DNA of 64,000 bases from Ricordea florida. Lineage: Eukaryota; Cnidaria; Anthozoa; Corallimorpharia; Ricordeidae. The stretch is from the NCBI GenBank assembly GCA_949710005.1, contig OX453286.1:11430742-11494741 (forward strand). Direction: 5' to 3'. The position numbers and the translations under genes were made by a program. Positions 33,408 to 45,781 of the stretch are shown here, piece after piece (the stretch's first letter is position 1; each line of letters starts with the position of its first letter). The notes beneath the pieces are model-generated. The model did not search any database and had not been told where the DNA came from. It saw only the letters and a list, made by a program, of their open reading frames with translations.

Positions 33408-34085
33408 GTCTACTGACTGTTTCTGACCTGTAAAGCGCTCGTATTTCCCTGTTTCATTTGAACCACGTCGCTAAATTCTCCCTTTGTGAGAAAGACCACA
33501 AACTCCTCGAAGCAAAAGCTTTTTACTAATTCTACTATTTGTCCTCAATTCTCCGGACAACCGAGTCATCTTTGCAACTATCTATCTGAATCTTTTCTAA
33601 GACTATGGATGTTCTCTTTTGTACGAGTCATACATCAGTTTGCTGTTGTTGTGCATGTGTATACGTACATACTATCGGATACTTTTAGGGACCGTCAAGC
33701 AAACATGGTCCGTGAGGATTTCATTTGCACAATACAATGCAAGAAAAAAAAGAATAATCTTACATTTCACCTGAACTTCCCCACTTGAAGAAGGTGCTTG
33801 TTGACATCAACTCTTAAGTCGTCTTGAGGCTTCCACACGCCATGCCCCAATACAGCCGAAAGTACATCAGCACACACCAACACCATTTCACGTATGTCAC
33901 TCGGATTGCATTGCGGGATGGGCCGATACCAGCGACGGCAACACCGACGATTGATCGGATAATTATCGATACATACGAGAGGTACCGATGCTTTCGATAC
34001 AATGTCACTTGAGACAAATACTTGAAATATCTGAAGATGTCAGAACTTGTCCGAGACAATTTTAAATCAAAGGCTCGTTCGAGCT
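33408..34085. other. No recognisable gene
   Basis: Overlapping short ORFs on both strands (for example 33486-33788 and 33824-34012) have no recognisable motifs. Confidence 0.4.
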
Positions 34086-34616
34086 ACCTCATGGTATGTG
34101 GTAATTATCTGATTATTCCATGAAGTGCTGTCCTTTCCCCAGACCATAAAGCGTTCATTCCGAATAGTTCGTTTTGTGCACTCTTGCTACGACTGATCGA
34201 TTACTCGTCGTCCAACTTGGAGACATCGTCACTTTAAAACCCCTTTCTTTGCCCTTGAGCATTCTTGAACACATTTCCTGTTCGTTTGCGAGATCTTCAA
34301 AAGTGTATTTTGATCAAAGATGGAGCGAAAGGAACGAAAACCCGCCTTGACAATCTTTGCGTCGGCCTCAAGACAAACAGACGCCATTTTGTAAACATGT
34401 GCTGCCGCTTTGTCTCACCCCCTCCCCCCACCTACGTGAACATAAAACAATTGCACGACTTTGTGGACGAAACCAAACCTAGCAGGGGAGATAGGGGAGA
34501 ACCTGTTTAATTCACATTTAATGCGGATTTAATGCATAAATTAATTGTCTAACGGGAATGGAGTGACAAATCCAACCATTACTATACCTCTTGGTATGAC
34601 ATACATACCATGAGGT
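34086..34616. mobile_element. MITE copy 2, TIR CCTCATGGTATG with TA duplication
   Basis: Near-identical to 20571-21100 and in the same orientation, with a small insertion (CTGATTATT) near the left end. It ends CATACCATGAGG(TA). The inner hairpin arm reads CCTCTTGGTATG here, one change from copy 1. Confidence 0.85.
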
Positions 34617-36889
34617 AAAAATGTTGTCGTTTTGTGGTCTCACTGTGGAGACAATCATCAGAGACAAAAACGTAAACATAAGACCGGTGACTTCTGGCGT
34701 TCTTTTTAAATATCACCGCATAATGACTGTGTAGAATAGAACGGCCGCAATGAATCCGCGCCAGTTCTATGTTATTTCTATGTTCTGAACGTCAATGCAG
34801 CTAACGATGCTCAAATAGTCATTCTTCTTTCCTTCCTCAAACAAATACGAGCATTTCAATCGAAACTACTTTTGTGGAAAAACTGCCGTCGCTAGTGGAA
34901 AGGTGTTCTGCGGAATTTGCTGCCTCAAGAACAACTGCCCTGGCCTATAGCATCATTTCATCATTTGATCGTAATGGATGTCCCAAAAACCGGGAAAATT
35001 GTTTCGAAATCCTGGATTCATGATTAGCCGTGAACGATACGAAGGTCGCAACACAAAGTGAAATGTGAAGCGGAAAAAAATTGCAGTTTACTGAATTGAC
35101 TGACAGGTTTATCACCAGAAAAACATTTTTCGTTTGTTGTTCGCAAAAAGTCGAGCTCCAAGGCAAGGCGACGGCACCTTTGAAGACTTACAAGTAGGTC
35201 GCACTTGGCGTGGTCAACTGATGACAGGAATTTGCCGGATTTTTTGGGTATCAAAACAAACTTGTCTAAGTTTCGTCCCAAGTGTACAAAAATTATTTTT
35301 GGCAATTACATAACCCGACAACAGCGGTAATGGCCAGCAGCAAGCAGTAACTGCCAACGCAACTGCAAGAGCAGCAAGCACCAGTGCTAACACAAACGAC
35401 GGCCAAAGAGCACACGTAAATCACGTATTCGCACTATCTTTTTTATTCCACGAACCCGGTTGCTTGATACAAGACGCAGTGTTGGCGATTGAAAGTCAGG
35501 GGAATTGTACGTAATTCCTCTGAAAGGCGTAGAACGTTCGATAAGCCGGACGTTAAAACTCTTCTGTCAATTGTGGTCCTCTCTGTCAGTTACATTACAG
35601 GTCATTACAAGGAAATCTCGGACCGAGGCCTCGATGTATTGACTGAGCGACAGCGAGGTCAATACAGTCAAGTGAAATCAGTGAAGCGAAATCAGCGAGG
35701 TCAATACTGTCAAATTAAACAACTTTTGAAAATGAGACAACTTTTGTCTTCATTAAAGGAAAAAAATTTTTTTTTGAAAAATTTTCATAATGCAAGAAAA
35801 TCTTGCCTGCGCAGCAGCCAATCAGAGCGAGCGTACTATTGTAGACATATAATTAATACAAATATTTCACTACATAAAATAAAAATTACAGATGGCCGCC
35901 GTAAAAAAAGTTTCAATAAAAGCTGCATGCAAGAGTTGTACCACTTCGACGTAGACTTAAGGTATTCCTGGAGGCTATTTTTTTCAGTTTTGCATATATT
36001 TGCAAGCATTGTTTTTTATGCCAATATTTAAGAGACTGAAGTCATTTTAATGCCTCAGATTCACTATTTCTTATAGATCCCAAAAATATATTTTGAATTG
36101 TATAAAAATCTAAGGAATGTTTGGAATGTAAGGAATTTAAGGGGGTGATTGCATCCACTAAATTGGACAAAATTGATCAAATGTAAACAGTAATTTATTA
36201 TCTACTCCCAAGGTTTTGCACACAGTTAACACGCATAAAAACTCAACTTTTCACCGCAGTCCGCACTATAATTTTGATTTAAGGTATTGTTACAGAAGAA
36301 ATTAAAAAAAAATACCTTCATGAAATTTGAGATTTTGTCTTTTGATCACTCTTGCATTCCCGAGTGCGGACTGCGGTGAAAAATTTCCTTATTCTATGTA
36401 GTTTTGCCCAGCCAAGTTTGAAATCTCTACCAGTAATCGTCTTGAAGTAAATATATTTTAAGTGTGACCATATGATACTTTGCTAGCCAGTTTTGCCTCT
36501 AAATCAGCCATAAATTTTACAAAAATCGCCAGGTTCGATCTTCTTTGCCATATTTTGATGGCAGCCACGTTTACAGAGTCCACAGTCCTCGTATTCAGCG
36601 GTAAAACACTAAATTTGCCCCCATACATGGCGAGAGAGTCCATATTTGTTAGTCCTTTTTTCCCGGGAAACCAATCAGGTCGCGTGATAATCCCTTCACC
36701 TAGCAACGACACCTCGGCCTGCTTGAGTCAGCGGGAGTCAGCGTGTGTTGATAGCCACGCAATATTTTGAGATTCATCGGAAAACGATTCAAGAGAGACT
36801 ACAGATATATATATTTATTCAAAGAGAGAGATTTATTTACTATACAGAGAGATTTATTTATTAGAGATCATATACAGAGAGATTTATTT
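34617..36889. other. No confirmed gene; 19-bp perfect inverted repeat at 36248-36382
   Basis: A minus-strand ORF (35305-34945) starting MPKIIFVHLGRNLDKFVLIP looks ordered but is unassigned. The 180-residue plus ORF at 35489 spans low-complexity and repeat DNA (tandem GCGAGGTCAATAC motifs at 35640-35710). TTTTCACCGCAGTCCGCAC at 36248 is mirrored perfectly at 36364-36382, about 97 bp apart. Tandem GATTTATTTA repeats lie at 36800-36890, just before the next gene. Confidence 0.4.
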
Positions 36890-39863
36890 ATGGCGGACGG
36901 TGATCCGGTAGTGTGGTCGAACGCTCTTCATTCTGCTCGAGGCTCGGGAAGTGGTTCTAGAAGCCGCTTGGACTTTGCAAAACTTGGAGAAGCTGGTTGG
37001 CAAATTCTTTCTCGGCAATCAGGAACAAAAAAAAATACCGATTTCGTCGACCCTGAAGGCCGAAAATTCAAAAGTGCCAAGGACGTGGAACGGAAACTAG
37101 AAAGTGATGGCACCTTGGATGAGTTTCTGAAAGGTGATGAAGCTTACAAAGGTAAAGCGGTCGATAAAGCTGTCCCTGTACAACAAAACTCTGCACAGGC
37201 GGTGAAAGATTCAGATGAAGAGTATGAGCCTCCGTCTAAGCAAAAAGCTCATGAGGATATTTGCAAATCAGGGTGAGTAGGAATTATTTTGTGATTCTTT
37301 CGTGTCATATATATATTGACATATAAGCTTATTTTCTGCTTTTCTGAGGTAATTTTCATCTAGAGGCTATGAATACAAAAATTGATTGGGTCATACAGCT
37401 TTCTTTTGATATTAGATATTTTATATGATATTCTTTTTGCCTGTGTTCTTCAACTTTCAGTTTTGGTTCGCTGTGTAAATACTCGACCGTGTCAGAAGAG
37501 ACGATTCACTCTAACAAAAGTGAGACTTTACAATATTTCACAAGTTGATGTGAATAATTTAGCCTTACTTTCATTGTTATCGGCATCTCTCTCTAAAATG
37601 ATGAATAAACTTTCTGTAAGATATATCTCAGGCATTTACATTTGAGTTCTACACACAGTTTCTGGCATGTTCTACGAGTCCTACCAGCTAGTATGAGCCT
37701 TTGTAAATTACAACTGGTATTTTGTGTTTCTTGCAGCATTAGTATTCCAGAAGGATTATTCGTAGGGACAACGTCGTCCATTGTGAAGTTGATCCAAGAC
37801 TTCAATGAATTTTTCAATTGTCCATCCAATCAAGGGAAATGTAAAGGTAACCTTTAGTTTACTGTCTACGAAAATTTAGTGCCTTAGTCTTGTTCAACTG
37901 TGACGCCTTCTGTTGTCAGATTTGCTAATAGTCATATTTCATGTACTGTGGAGAGTGTTTTGATCAGAAAATGCATGTATGTTTAGATTGGCACATTTCA
38001 AAGAAAGAACAGAGCTAGTGGCACTCTATTCCTCTAAAATCTCTTTCTTGTGGTCTGCATGTCACCAATGAACAGAATATTTATTTGTTTGTATGCAATT
38101 TTTTTTTTGCCATTTTCTCTGAAATGATAATAAAATGGACCTAACTTACCAGTGGTGAATTATTGCAATTTGTTTGCACAAATATTGATCACTTCACCGG
38201 GGAAATTTCTTGCACGCTTCCTATTTTCCTTTTATTGCATTTTAGGAAAGCTTGTCCTCACTGCACATGGAAAGAAAGGCTTTGGTGGGGCAATGACCTT
38301 CAACTTCAGCTGCTGTGGATGCTGGTTGACAACAATCGACTACAAGAGCAGTCAGCTTGCATTGGATTCAAGGAGACAGATTGTGTCCTTGGCCCTTTCC
38401 TTAGCCTTTTTTATTAGTGGCCATGGTTATGCCTCCTATAGGAAAACATTGGGAAGGGGTCTGGGTCTGGGAGTAACATCAGAAAAACCATTTTTGGAGG
38501 TTATAGACCTTGCCCTACCACACATCAAATTCAGGGCCAAGGATACAAATTTGCATCAGAAGCACTACCAGGCCTCTACAAATTTGGGCCTCATTCAGGC
38601 CAATATGACCTGGTGCTTTAAAGAGAAGGGTCCCCAGTACCACTGGATTGTGGACTTATATTCAAGATTGGGACTACCAATTCTCAGTGGAATCCAGAAT
38701 ATGGTATGTTTTTTCTTTTTTTTTTTAACAGTTTTATTATTCATAGAAACTACCAACTGTCAGTTCCTTTAGTTCAATCTCACAACCACGGATGACCAAG
38801 AATACCAGAATAAAATTACTAAATGGTAAATAGCAAATTCAAGAGTCCAAAACATTATTATTGCATGCCTTTTTTCCAAGGGGTTTCTAGGTGTTACAGA
38901 TTTATAGGTACCCAATGGATATTTGTGTCTGCTGCAATAAGCATAATAGTAAATATAGATATCACAGTGCACTAGTTGAGATCTCTGGCAAAACACCTCA
39001 CTCTCATAGCACCCTTCTCCACAAGCACAGAGGAGATGGGGACCAGCAAAGATAATGCGTGGGGGTAACTCTGTAATGGACAAGTATCCTATCCAGGGGG
39101 GGATTTACTTTCAGTAACTTTATGCCACAGAAACTGAGACAATTTATGGCGTGAATGCATGAATGTATTACAAATGCAGCAGACACCCAAAAAACTTGTG
39201 GTTATGAGAACAACTGCACTTCATATAGAATCATTCACTGTATTACTTTTCTCTCAGTGCCAAAAGGATAATGAAGACCGCATGAAACGGCTTGAACGTT
39301 ACAAGACAGAGGCGGGAAAAAGGAAAAGGGTACAGAGAAAAATTAGTCGATCAGAGGAACAAGAATTAAGGTAAATATTCACAATTTAAATATCCATTTG
39401 CAAGTGAAAAATGGTGTGTTTTTTATACACTACATTGAAGTATCATCACAGGGTTTCTTTCTGATTCCCCAGCTGTTTGTCTTTGTCAACGTATATCATG
39501 CTGTTTTGAATGCCATTATATTTTTGGCCTGTGTTGTTATTAGCTTTGTGTGGTGATTTATAGTGAGCAATCTATTTTTACAGGAAGAAGTATGTGAAAA
39601 ACTGTCAGATAAGACACACCTACGGAGAGGATGAGGATGAAGACCGAATGGAAGCGGAGGCTATTTGTCTAGCAGAAAATGCTGTTCGTGATGGATTGGG
39701 TGGCATGCCAACGATTCCTGAAGGTGCTGCAGTTGCTGCACCAGAATCGGCCATCGTAACTGTCGGGGGCAAAAAGTGCAAATGGTGCCACAGTAGCACC
39801 CATGTGAGGAGAAATCACAAAGACTGCCCCCATAACCCAAAAAATTTAGCAAACTCCATGTAA
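36890..39863 (+). CDS. Mutator-like transposase family protein lacking the catalytic core (six exons)
   Basis: Exons by splice signals: 36890-37272, 37461-37614, 37737-37846, 38246-38703, 39258-39370, 39584-39863. Exon 1 begins MADGDPVVWSNALHSARGSG with a basic/acidic N-terminus. Exon 4 carries the family N-terminal block (KLVLTAHGKKGFGGAMTFNF, CCGCWLTTIDYKSSQLAL, GHGYASYRKTLG) and jumps directly to the C-terminal block (FRAKDTNLHQKHYQASTN, LIQANMTWCFKEKGPQYHW, YSRLGLPILSGIQ). In the full family several hundred residues, including the acidic catalytic residues, lie between. Exon 5 has CQKDNEDRMKRLERYK. Exon 6 ends with a zinc knuckle CKWCHSSTHVRRNHKDC. Exon 1 to exon 2 is out of phase by one base, so either a lesion or a different acceptor exists; exons 4-6 are open. 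Likely a non-autonomous or repurposed derivative. Confidence 0.65.
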
Positions 39864-40577
39864 GTTTGACAAAAACATTCCATAACAAAAGTAATGTACA
39901 CTTGTATTTTTGAAAAGAAAAGGTAGCAAACAATTGTTTGTGTTGCTCCAAATCCTTACATTGGATTCAGTTTGCATGGGTAGTTTGTATAGATTGGGCT
40001 CTATAAAATTTTATCAAAAAATTCTGTATTGTCATAGAAGCAAAATAGACACGTTTCTTGTCATTTGTCAGTCACAAAAAAGGAAAATACAAAACAAAAG
40101 AAAGATTACAAATTTAACTAGAGTGAATAATAATTCCACATCGGAAACCGTAACAAAAAAGCAATACACTTGAGGGCAGATCAAAAAATTACAAATGACT
40201 CAATCTCCTGGCCATTTAAGGTATCGGAAAAGCGCTTAGTGCGCATCTTAGGTTGAATCAATTCCCGCTGGTTTCTAAGATTATCCTGCAAACATTCTTT
40301 GGTGGTCGTAGATGGTGCAGCGCAGAATCAGATACAACAAAATCAAATAGCTTGTTGCCATGTTCAATGCGTCGGTCCTTAAGAGAACTCAAGTTATACA
40401 ATGTGAGGTTTGTCAACATATGCAAGGCCGGGGGAGGGGGATATTATTGACAGCGCACGTTTCTGAATGCGCTCATATTGGCTTACTTCTTGTTTACGTT
40501 TTTATTGACCGAGACGCAGTCGAGGTCGATAAAATCGCAAAAAAAAAACTAGGCCAATATCCAGCCTTATTACACGA
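39864..40577. other. No recognisable gene
   Basis: 3' flank of the Mutator-like gene. Short ORFs only. The segment ACCGAGACGCAGTCGAGGTCGAT near 40508 recalls the repeat motif near 35640 upstream of that gene, hinting at element ends, but no clean terminal repeat was found. Confidence 0.35.
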
Positions 40578-41616
40578 CTAAGAAAGCTCAGAGGGCAATG
40601 TGCCCGCATCATATGATTGGTGGAAAAGCGAGGCGAAAACAGGGGCCAATTCGGAAGCCGTTTCTTTGAGCACTTTGGCTGGGATCACGTCAGGTCCACT
40701 CGCTTTGTCTGCTTTCAAGTTGTTTCTGTATACCGTGCTCAGAAAAGTGAATGTCAGGGGCGCTAGAGAAGGGTGAATCATTCATTGCTGGCATATTTCC
40801 TCATTTGTAAATACACTTTCGTATTGTTCGCGAAGGGCCTCGGCTTTTGCGTGGTCAGTGGGGCGAACACAATTTTTCCAGAACAAGGAGGGCGTCCCAG
40901 TGGATTCGGTGCGTACAAGTTTGAGATATGACCACGCCCGCTTGACGCCATTGACAGTAGAAGAGTTGGGTGTCAGAGTGGAGTTGATACCCCCCATGAC
41001 CTCAGCCAAATACCTATCATGGGTTTCACGCACACGTGTGACGGTCGCATTGCGAAGATGTTTATACGCAAGAAGATCTTAAGGTTTCAGTATGCCTCGC
41101 TTTCTTGTGAGCTCGATCCCGTCTGTTCATCATGCGTTTAACAGGTGGGCTAACCCATGGGAGGTGTCGTTTCGCTTTTGACATTTTATGGGGGATGTAC
41201 TTATCCATTACTTCGTGTATGGTTTTGGATGTTTTACGCCAGTTGTCTTCCACGGAGTTCTTACCTGGGTCAGAAGCCAGGTATTGATTTTAAAGGACGA
41301 CAGATGGGATCTTAAACCGTCAAAATCGGCTTTGTGAAACTGATAAACTTTCCGAGGCGGTTTTGGTGACAAGTCAACTTCAAATAGAATGGCGTTCGTG
41401 ATCGCTTATACCAAGTGTCACATTGTGAACATGGACAGTGTTGGGGTTGGAAGAAAACACAAGATCCAGTGTCCGACCTGAACTGGGCCTAGTGGGTGAT
41501 TTGACATGCTGAGTCAGCCCATACTTGCTGGTCAACTCTAAAAGGGTACGGTCACTGGGCTGCATATTATATATATATGTAACCATGCATAATTTTAACA
41601 TGTATTTCCTCATCAT
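40578..41616 (-). pseudogene. Non-LTR retrotransposon (LINE) fragment: endonuclease tail and RT start
   Basis: Reading down from 41616 across frame changes: YGLTQHVKSPTRPSSGRTLDLVF and LGISDHE, the end of an APE-type endonuclease; then a linker with KTWRKT-like and WVSPPVKRMMNRRDRAHKKA; then SYLKLVRTESTGTPSLFW and ALREQYESVFTN; finally NLKADKASGPDVIPAKVLKE, ELAPVFASLFHQSYDAGTLP, the first RT motifs. This matches CR1/L2-type LINEs. Homology stops abruptly at 40580 before the catalytic YADD motif, so the 3' end is lost as well as the 5' end. Confidence 0.8.
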
Positions 41617-43519
41617 GATCTATTCGCGCGGGGATTTCAAGTCAACGATGTTCTTCTTAATCAAGCTAAAGGAAATGTTATCTAGGTTAGGGGCACTCAC
41701 TTATGCAGTTGGTAAATTGAAAAATACCGTTGATAAAAATTTTTCCCCTCTGTTGTGATGTTGTACCTCTTCACTGCTGTTCGCCCGTTGTTTTCCCAAC
41801 CAAGTGAAGCATTTTTCACATCATGCATTTTGTGATTGTTTTTTCAGATCACGTGGTAAGAACCGAACCATCTTACGCTCGAAATTCTGACGGCAGATTT
41901 GCCACTCTCGTGATTTGATAGTATCTGCAAATTTTGCGCACATTACGGATTTCGGCAAGATTTCCGCTTAGGTCCCTACTTCATTATGCATGCAGCAGAT
42001 AAATTGATTAAGGTCATGCACATGTAAACATTTCTTGTTATTGCAGAATGAAACTACAGCATGCATAATGAAGTAGGGACCTGTGCGGAAATCGTTCCCG
42101 GATTTCTCAGAGTTGTTTCATAGCGGTAAGTTATTCAGTCTATTATCTGTGTTATGGGCCCCCATATATATAGTCAGTCAGACATTTAACTTGTCGCCCG
42201 CATCATGACTGCCATACTTTGGGTATTGCTCTGGTGTATTGCATTTGCAAAATGAGCCCCAAGAGACGAACATCGGCGTTGGCTTACTACTGAAAATACA
42301 ATGTAGTTTTTTTGGTTTTGTTGTTCTAGTCGATCTGAGTGAGTAATGACTAGATTTGGTTGTGTTATGGCGTTCTAAATATAAAACGGTACAGTGGCTC
42401 GATCAGAAGCAGAAGAGCCTTCTCTGTGTAAATTATCTCTAGTTTTTATTTTTCTTTTGAAGTGCACAAATTCACATTCTTTGTTGAGAAGTTAACGTTT
42501 ATATAATGACTTATTAAACAGATAAGCAGAAAATTGAGAATGGCGTGAGAATACATAAACCTGAATAGAGCTTGCAATGTTTACTCTGCAAGAGATCAAA
42601 ACAGGAAGACGAAGCATTGGAGCGTGACAGAACATTCCAGACTTTGATTCCTCTGTTTTTATTCTTTCTGACCAAAAATCTGGTATTTCAATTCTTTGTC
42701 AAGACTAAAGCTTGCACAAAAACGTCCTGACAAAAATCTTATTGTATTCAACAAGTGCAACATACTTTGGATTGAAGCTGTTTTTGACATTTTTCAGGGT
42801 GTTTCAAGCGAAGTAGATGTTTCAGTTGTAAAAATGGATTTGAAAACTTTACCAAAATGAGTATTGAAATGGCACACTTTTAATACACATTTTACACAAT
42901 CTGCAGTGATCAGAATGTTTTGTATCAACAGAGTAAACAAGCTCACTTAAATAAACGAAATTGAGGATCAAATTGTACATTTTGCCACCACTGCTGTTTT
43001 CGAGAACAAAGATGGAGGCCCTGTATGGTGGGGGCATAGGGCCCTGGAGAAATTTTGGAAATAATCTGTATCCCAATTTTGTAAAAAAAAACATATTCCT
43101 AACAAGAAATTTGAATAATAATCTGTAATTTTAAAATGATGATGCAAGTAATCTGCAATCCTTAAATTTAGTGGCCAATAATTTGTATCCCTTCTCTAAA
43201 AACCCCTAATAATCCACAATCCTAAAACCCTAACAGTGCCTCAGATACAAACAAACAAAAATCACCAGACATTTGTATTGCCCTAGATACTGATTGTTTG
43301 GAGACTAGAACTGGCAGGGCAAGCCAAAATTTGGTGCAATTTGCAAGGGCAAAAGTTCATTTGACATGGGATAGCACTTTGGGGAAAGTTGCTCAAAGAT
43401 ATCTGGAATTTTTTATACTTAAATCATGTTAGTTTGCTTCAACAAGTATCATGGAATGAGAAATTTCTTTTTATCTATCTAGATATTCCCTTGACACAAC
43501 AGGAAAAAAGCAGAACACA
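41617..43519. other. No confirmed gene; foldback at 41959-42093
   Basis: 35-bp arms (GATTTCCGCTTAGGTCCCTA... at 41959-41993 and its near-perfect inverse at 42059-42093, 33 of 35 matching) enclose a 65-bp loop, a short foldback element. Near 43110-43220 the phrase AATAATCTGTAATCC recurs in degenerate form. A possible splice acceptor (CAACAG) precedes the next gene at 43501. Confidence 0.5.
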
Positions 43520-45120
43520 ATGGAATACTCAATTGATCAACTTAAGTACTTCAGAGTGTGTTGTCTTACGAGAAGTATCATCACAAATGGACCTCGGTCT
43601 GTATTTAAAACAGAATGGAGCATGAGGTACAGAGCTTCATTGGGAGAATGGCAGGACCAGGCAAAAAATGGTAAGAACTTCTGGAAGCAGGAAGGAGCAG
43701 GAAGGCCAAGAAAAAAATCAAGTATTGCTGGATAAGATAAAGAATGGAAACACTAAAGAATGGGACTGCACTGTTTTGTTCTTTGCCATACTGTACTCCA
43801 ACTGTATTGGCACGTCTCTTAGCAGTGCAACGTTCAATCATGTGGATGGTCTTCATAAGTTTTGTAATGAAGTGTTCCATGCCTTGCCAGACGAAAAAAA
43901 AATATCTGATTCTCAATTTCAGGCAATTGTTCAATTTGTAGAAGCAAAGTTCACAGGCTTAAACCTCCAAGCAGATGACATCAAAGCTCTAGCCAGTCAA
44001 AAAGAATTCCCTACAAAAGAGTTGAGAAATTCAAGAGACATGTTACTGCAAGAAAAAGATTGTGCTTCTGTCCTTGATCAAAAATGCAACACCCTTGAAG
44101 AAAAATGCAACGCCCTTGAAGAGCAACTGATGTACACACCAAAATCATTTCTGGGCAGTCTTCCACCAAAACCTTCCCATGTGGTTAACATGTGGTAACA
44201 TTGTGGCAACATTAAACGCTGAAACTTATGAACACATGGTATGCTTGTACAACAAGCTCAGCCATGATATGGGCTGTACTGAATATGGTGTGGCTACCAT
44301 CACGTCTCACTACAAAGATGCTGAGAGCTTTACTCAGTGCACCATGTCAATGTACCATGAAGTTTTTGGAGAAAACAGCAAACAAGTGGCAAAATGTTTA
44401 TTAAGTTTGGGAGAAGTTAATGTGGTCCTTTGTAAATTCAGTAAGGCAGAGGAACTTAACAACAAAACTCTAATTATCTTCAGTGACATTTATGGATCAT
44501 GTCTCCCACTAACAGCAGACTGTTTAAGTTGTTTGGGAGAAGTTAATTGCCATCTTCATAATTACAAAGAGGCAGAGGAACTTTAAAACAAAGTTCTTAA
44601 TACCTTTAGTAACATTTATGGATTATGTCACCCACTAACAGCAGACTGTTTTCGGTACTTGGGAGACATCAACCGCTATCTTGATAGGTACAAAGAGGCA
44701 GAGGAACTTTATCACAAAGCTCTTAATATCTACAGTGACATTTATGGGTCATGTCACCCACAAACAGCAGGCTGTTTATGTTGTTTGGGTTTAGTTCACT
44801 TTGACTGTTGTCATTACGATGAAGCAAGGGATTTGCTTGAAGAAAGCCTTTGTATCTATGATGATGTTGGTGACCAAGATGGAGTTGGTGTGTGTCTTCA
44901 TAACCTTGGTGATGTTTATGAAGAGTTCTCAAACAGGGAGGAAGATGTGAAGTTTTTCAGCAGAGCATTGGAAAAAACAAAAAGAATATACCCAGTTAAT
45001 CATCCAAGAATACAACATGCTGCTGAAAGACTTAACAGAGCACGAAGAAAACTGAACAAACAAAGAAATACAGAAAAAAATGGACATCAGAAAAGAGATA
45101 GACATGAGAAAGAAGACTGA
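43520..45120 (+). pseudogene. DZIP3-type HEPN + TPR protein, missing the NTPase domain
   Basis: Host-type gene of a family expanded in corals. From ATG 43520: LKYFRVCCLTRSIIT, SVFKTEWSMRYRASLGEWQD, then after a frameshift in an A-run near 43710 WDCTVLFFAILYSNCIG, FCNEVFHALPDEKKISDSQF and FPTKELRNS. This is a DZIP3-like HEPN domain. A short coiled coil (ASVLDQKCNTLEEKCNALEE) and FLGSLPPKPSHVV follow; the latter normally precedes a NACHT/NB-ARC ATPase, but here the frame shifts near 44195 and TPR units start at once. TPRs recur about every 42 residues (KEAEELYHKALNIYSDIYG, FSKAEELNNKTLIIFSDIYG). TAA at 44584 interrupts the third unit. It ends with a Lys-rich tail. HEPN-NTPase-TPR proteins are thought to act in innate immunity. 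Confidence 0.7.
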
Positions 45121-45748
45121 AAAAAGAGTTTACCATTCTTTATACACAAAAACACCAAACACAGCAAGAATGTGGAAACTGGAAAAGAAAAGAACTGACA
45201 TGGAAATCATGGTTAAAACAATAAATGGTATTTTGTATTTTAGCAATGTTAGATTGTTGGTTTACTGTAGAAAATTTCACTGTGTTGAATTTACTTTGTA
45301 TTCTAAATCACAGAAACCCTGTTTTTTGCCTTAATTCTTTGTAACAACCTTTAGTTCCTAACAAACCTTTGTTGCGTTTTGGACTGAGTGAATTTTAATG
45401 TTTTAACTTTGTCATTTGTCCGCTGAATTTTTCTTCATTCAAAATGATTTTTTGTGTGCATTGATATTTTTGTTGTTATCACTCAAGAGAGTTAGCAGTT
45501 TGATGAGAGAAAAAAAAACTTTGTTAAAGGAATGAGGTAATGCAATATTTCATGACAAAAAAACAAAAAACTTATGTTTGCACATGAACAAAAACAGCAA
45601 ACTAAGGATTTTGTCCACTTCTGATGTTGAAAAAATGCTGAGACATTATTTGCTTGTCTAAGCTATTTGGTTACAGTGTTAAAATATGAAAACTATTTGC
45701 TTTATTCATTCATTCCACAGTACTTCTGCATTATTTGTATAGATAATG

Positions 45749-45752
<4 letters not shown>
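45121..45752. other. 3' flank of the HEPN-TPR gene; no further gene
   Basis: AT-rich. No polyadenylation signal stands out. Confidence 0.35.

Positions 45753-45781
<29 letters not shown>

Noticed and set aside
35489..36031. 180-residue plus-strand ORF
   Set aside because: Covers low-complexity and tandem-repeat DNA and has no domain-like pattern.
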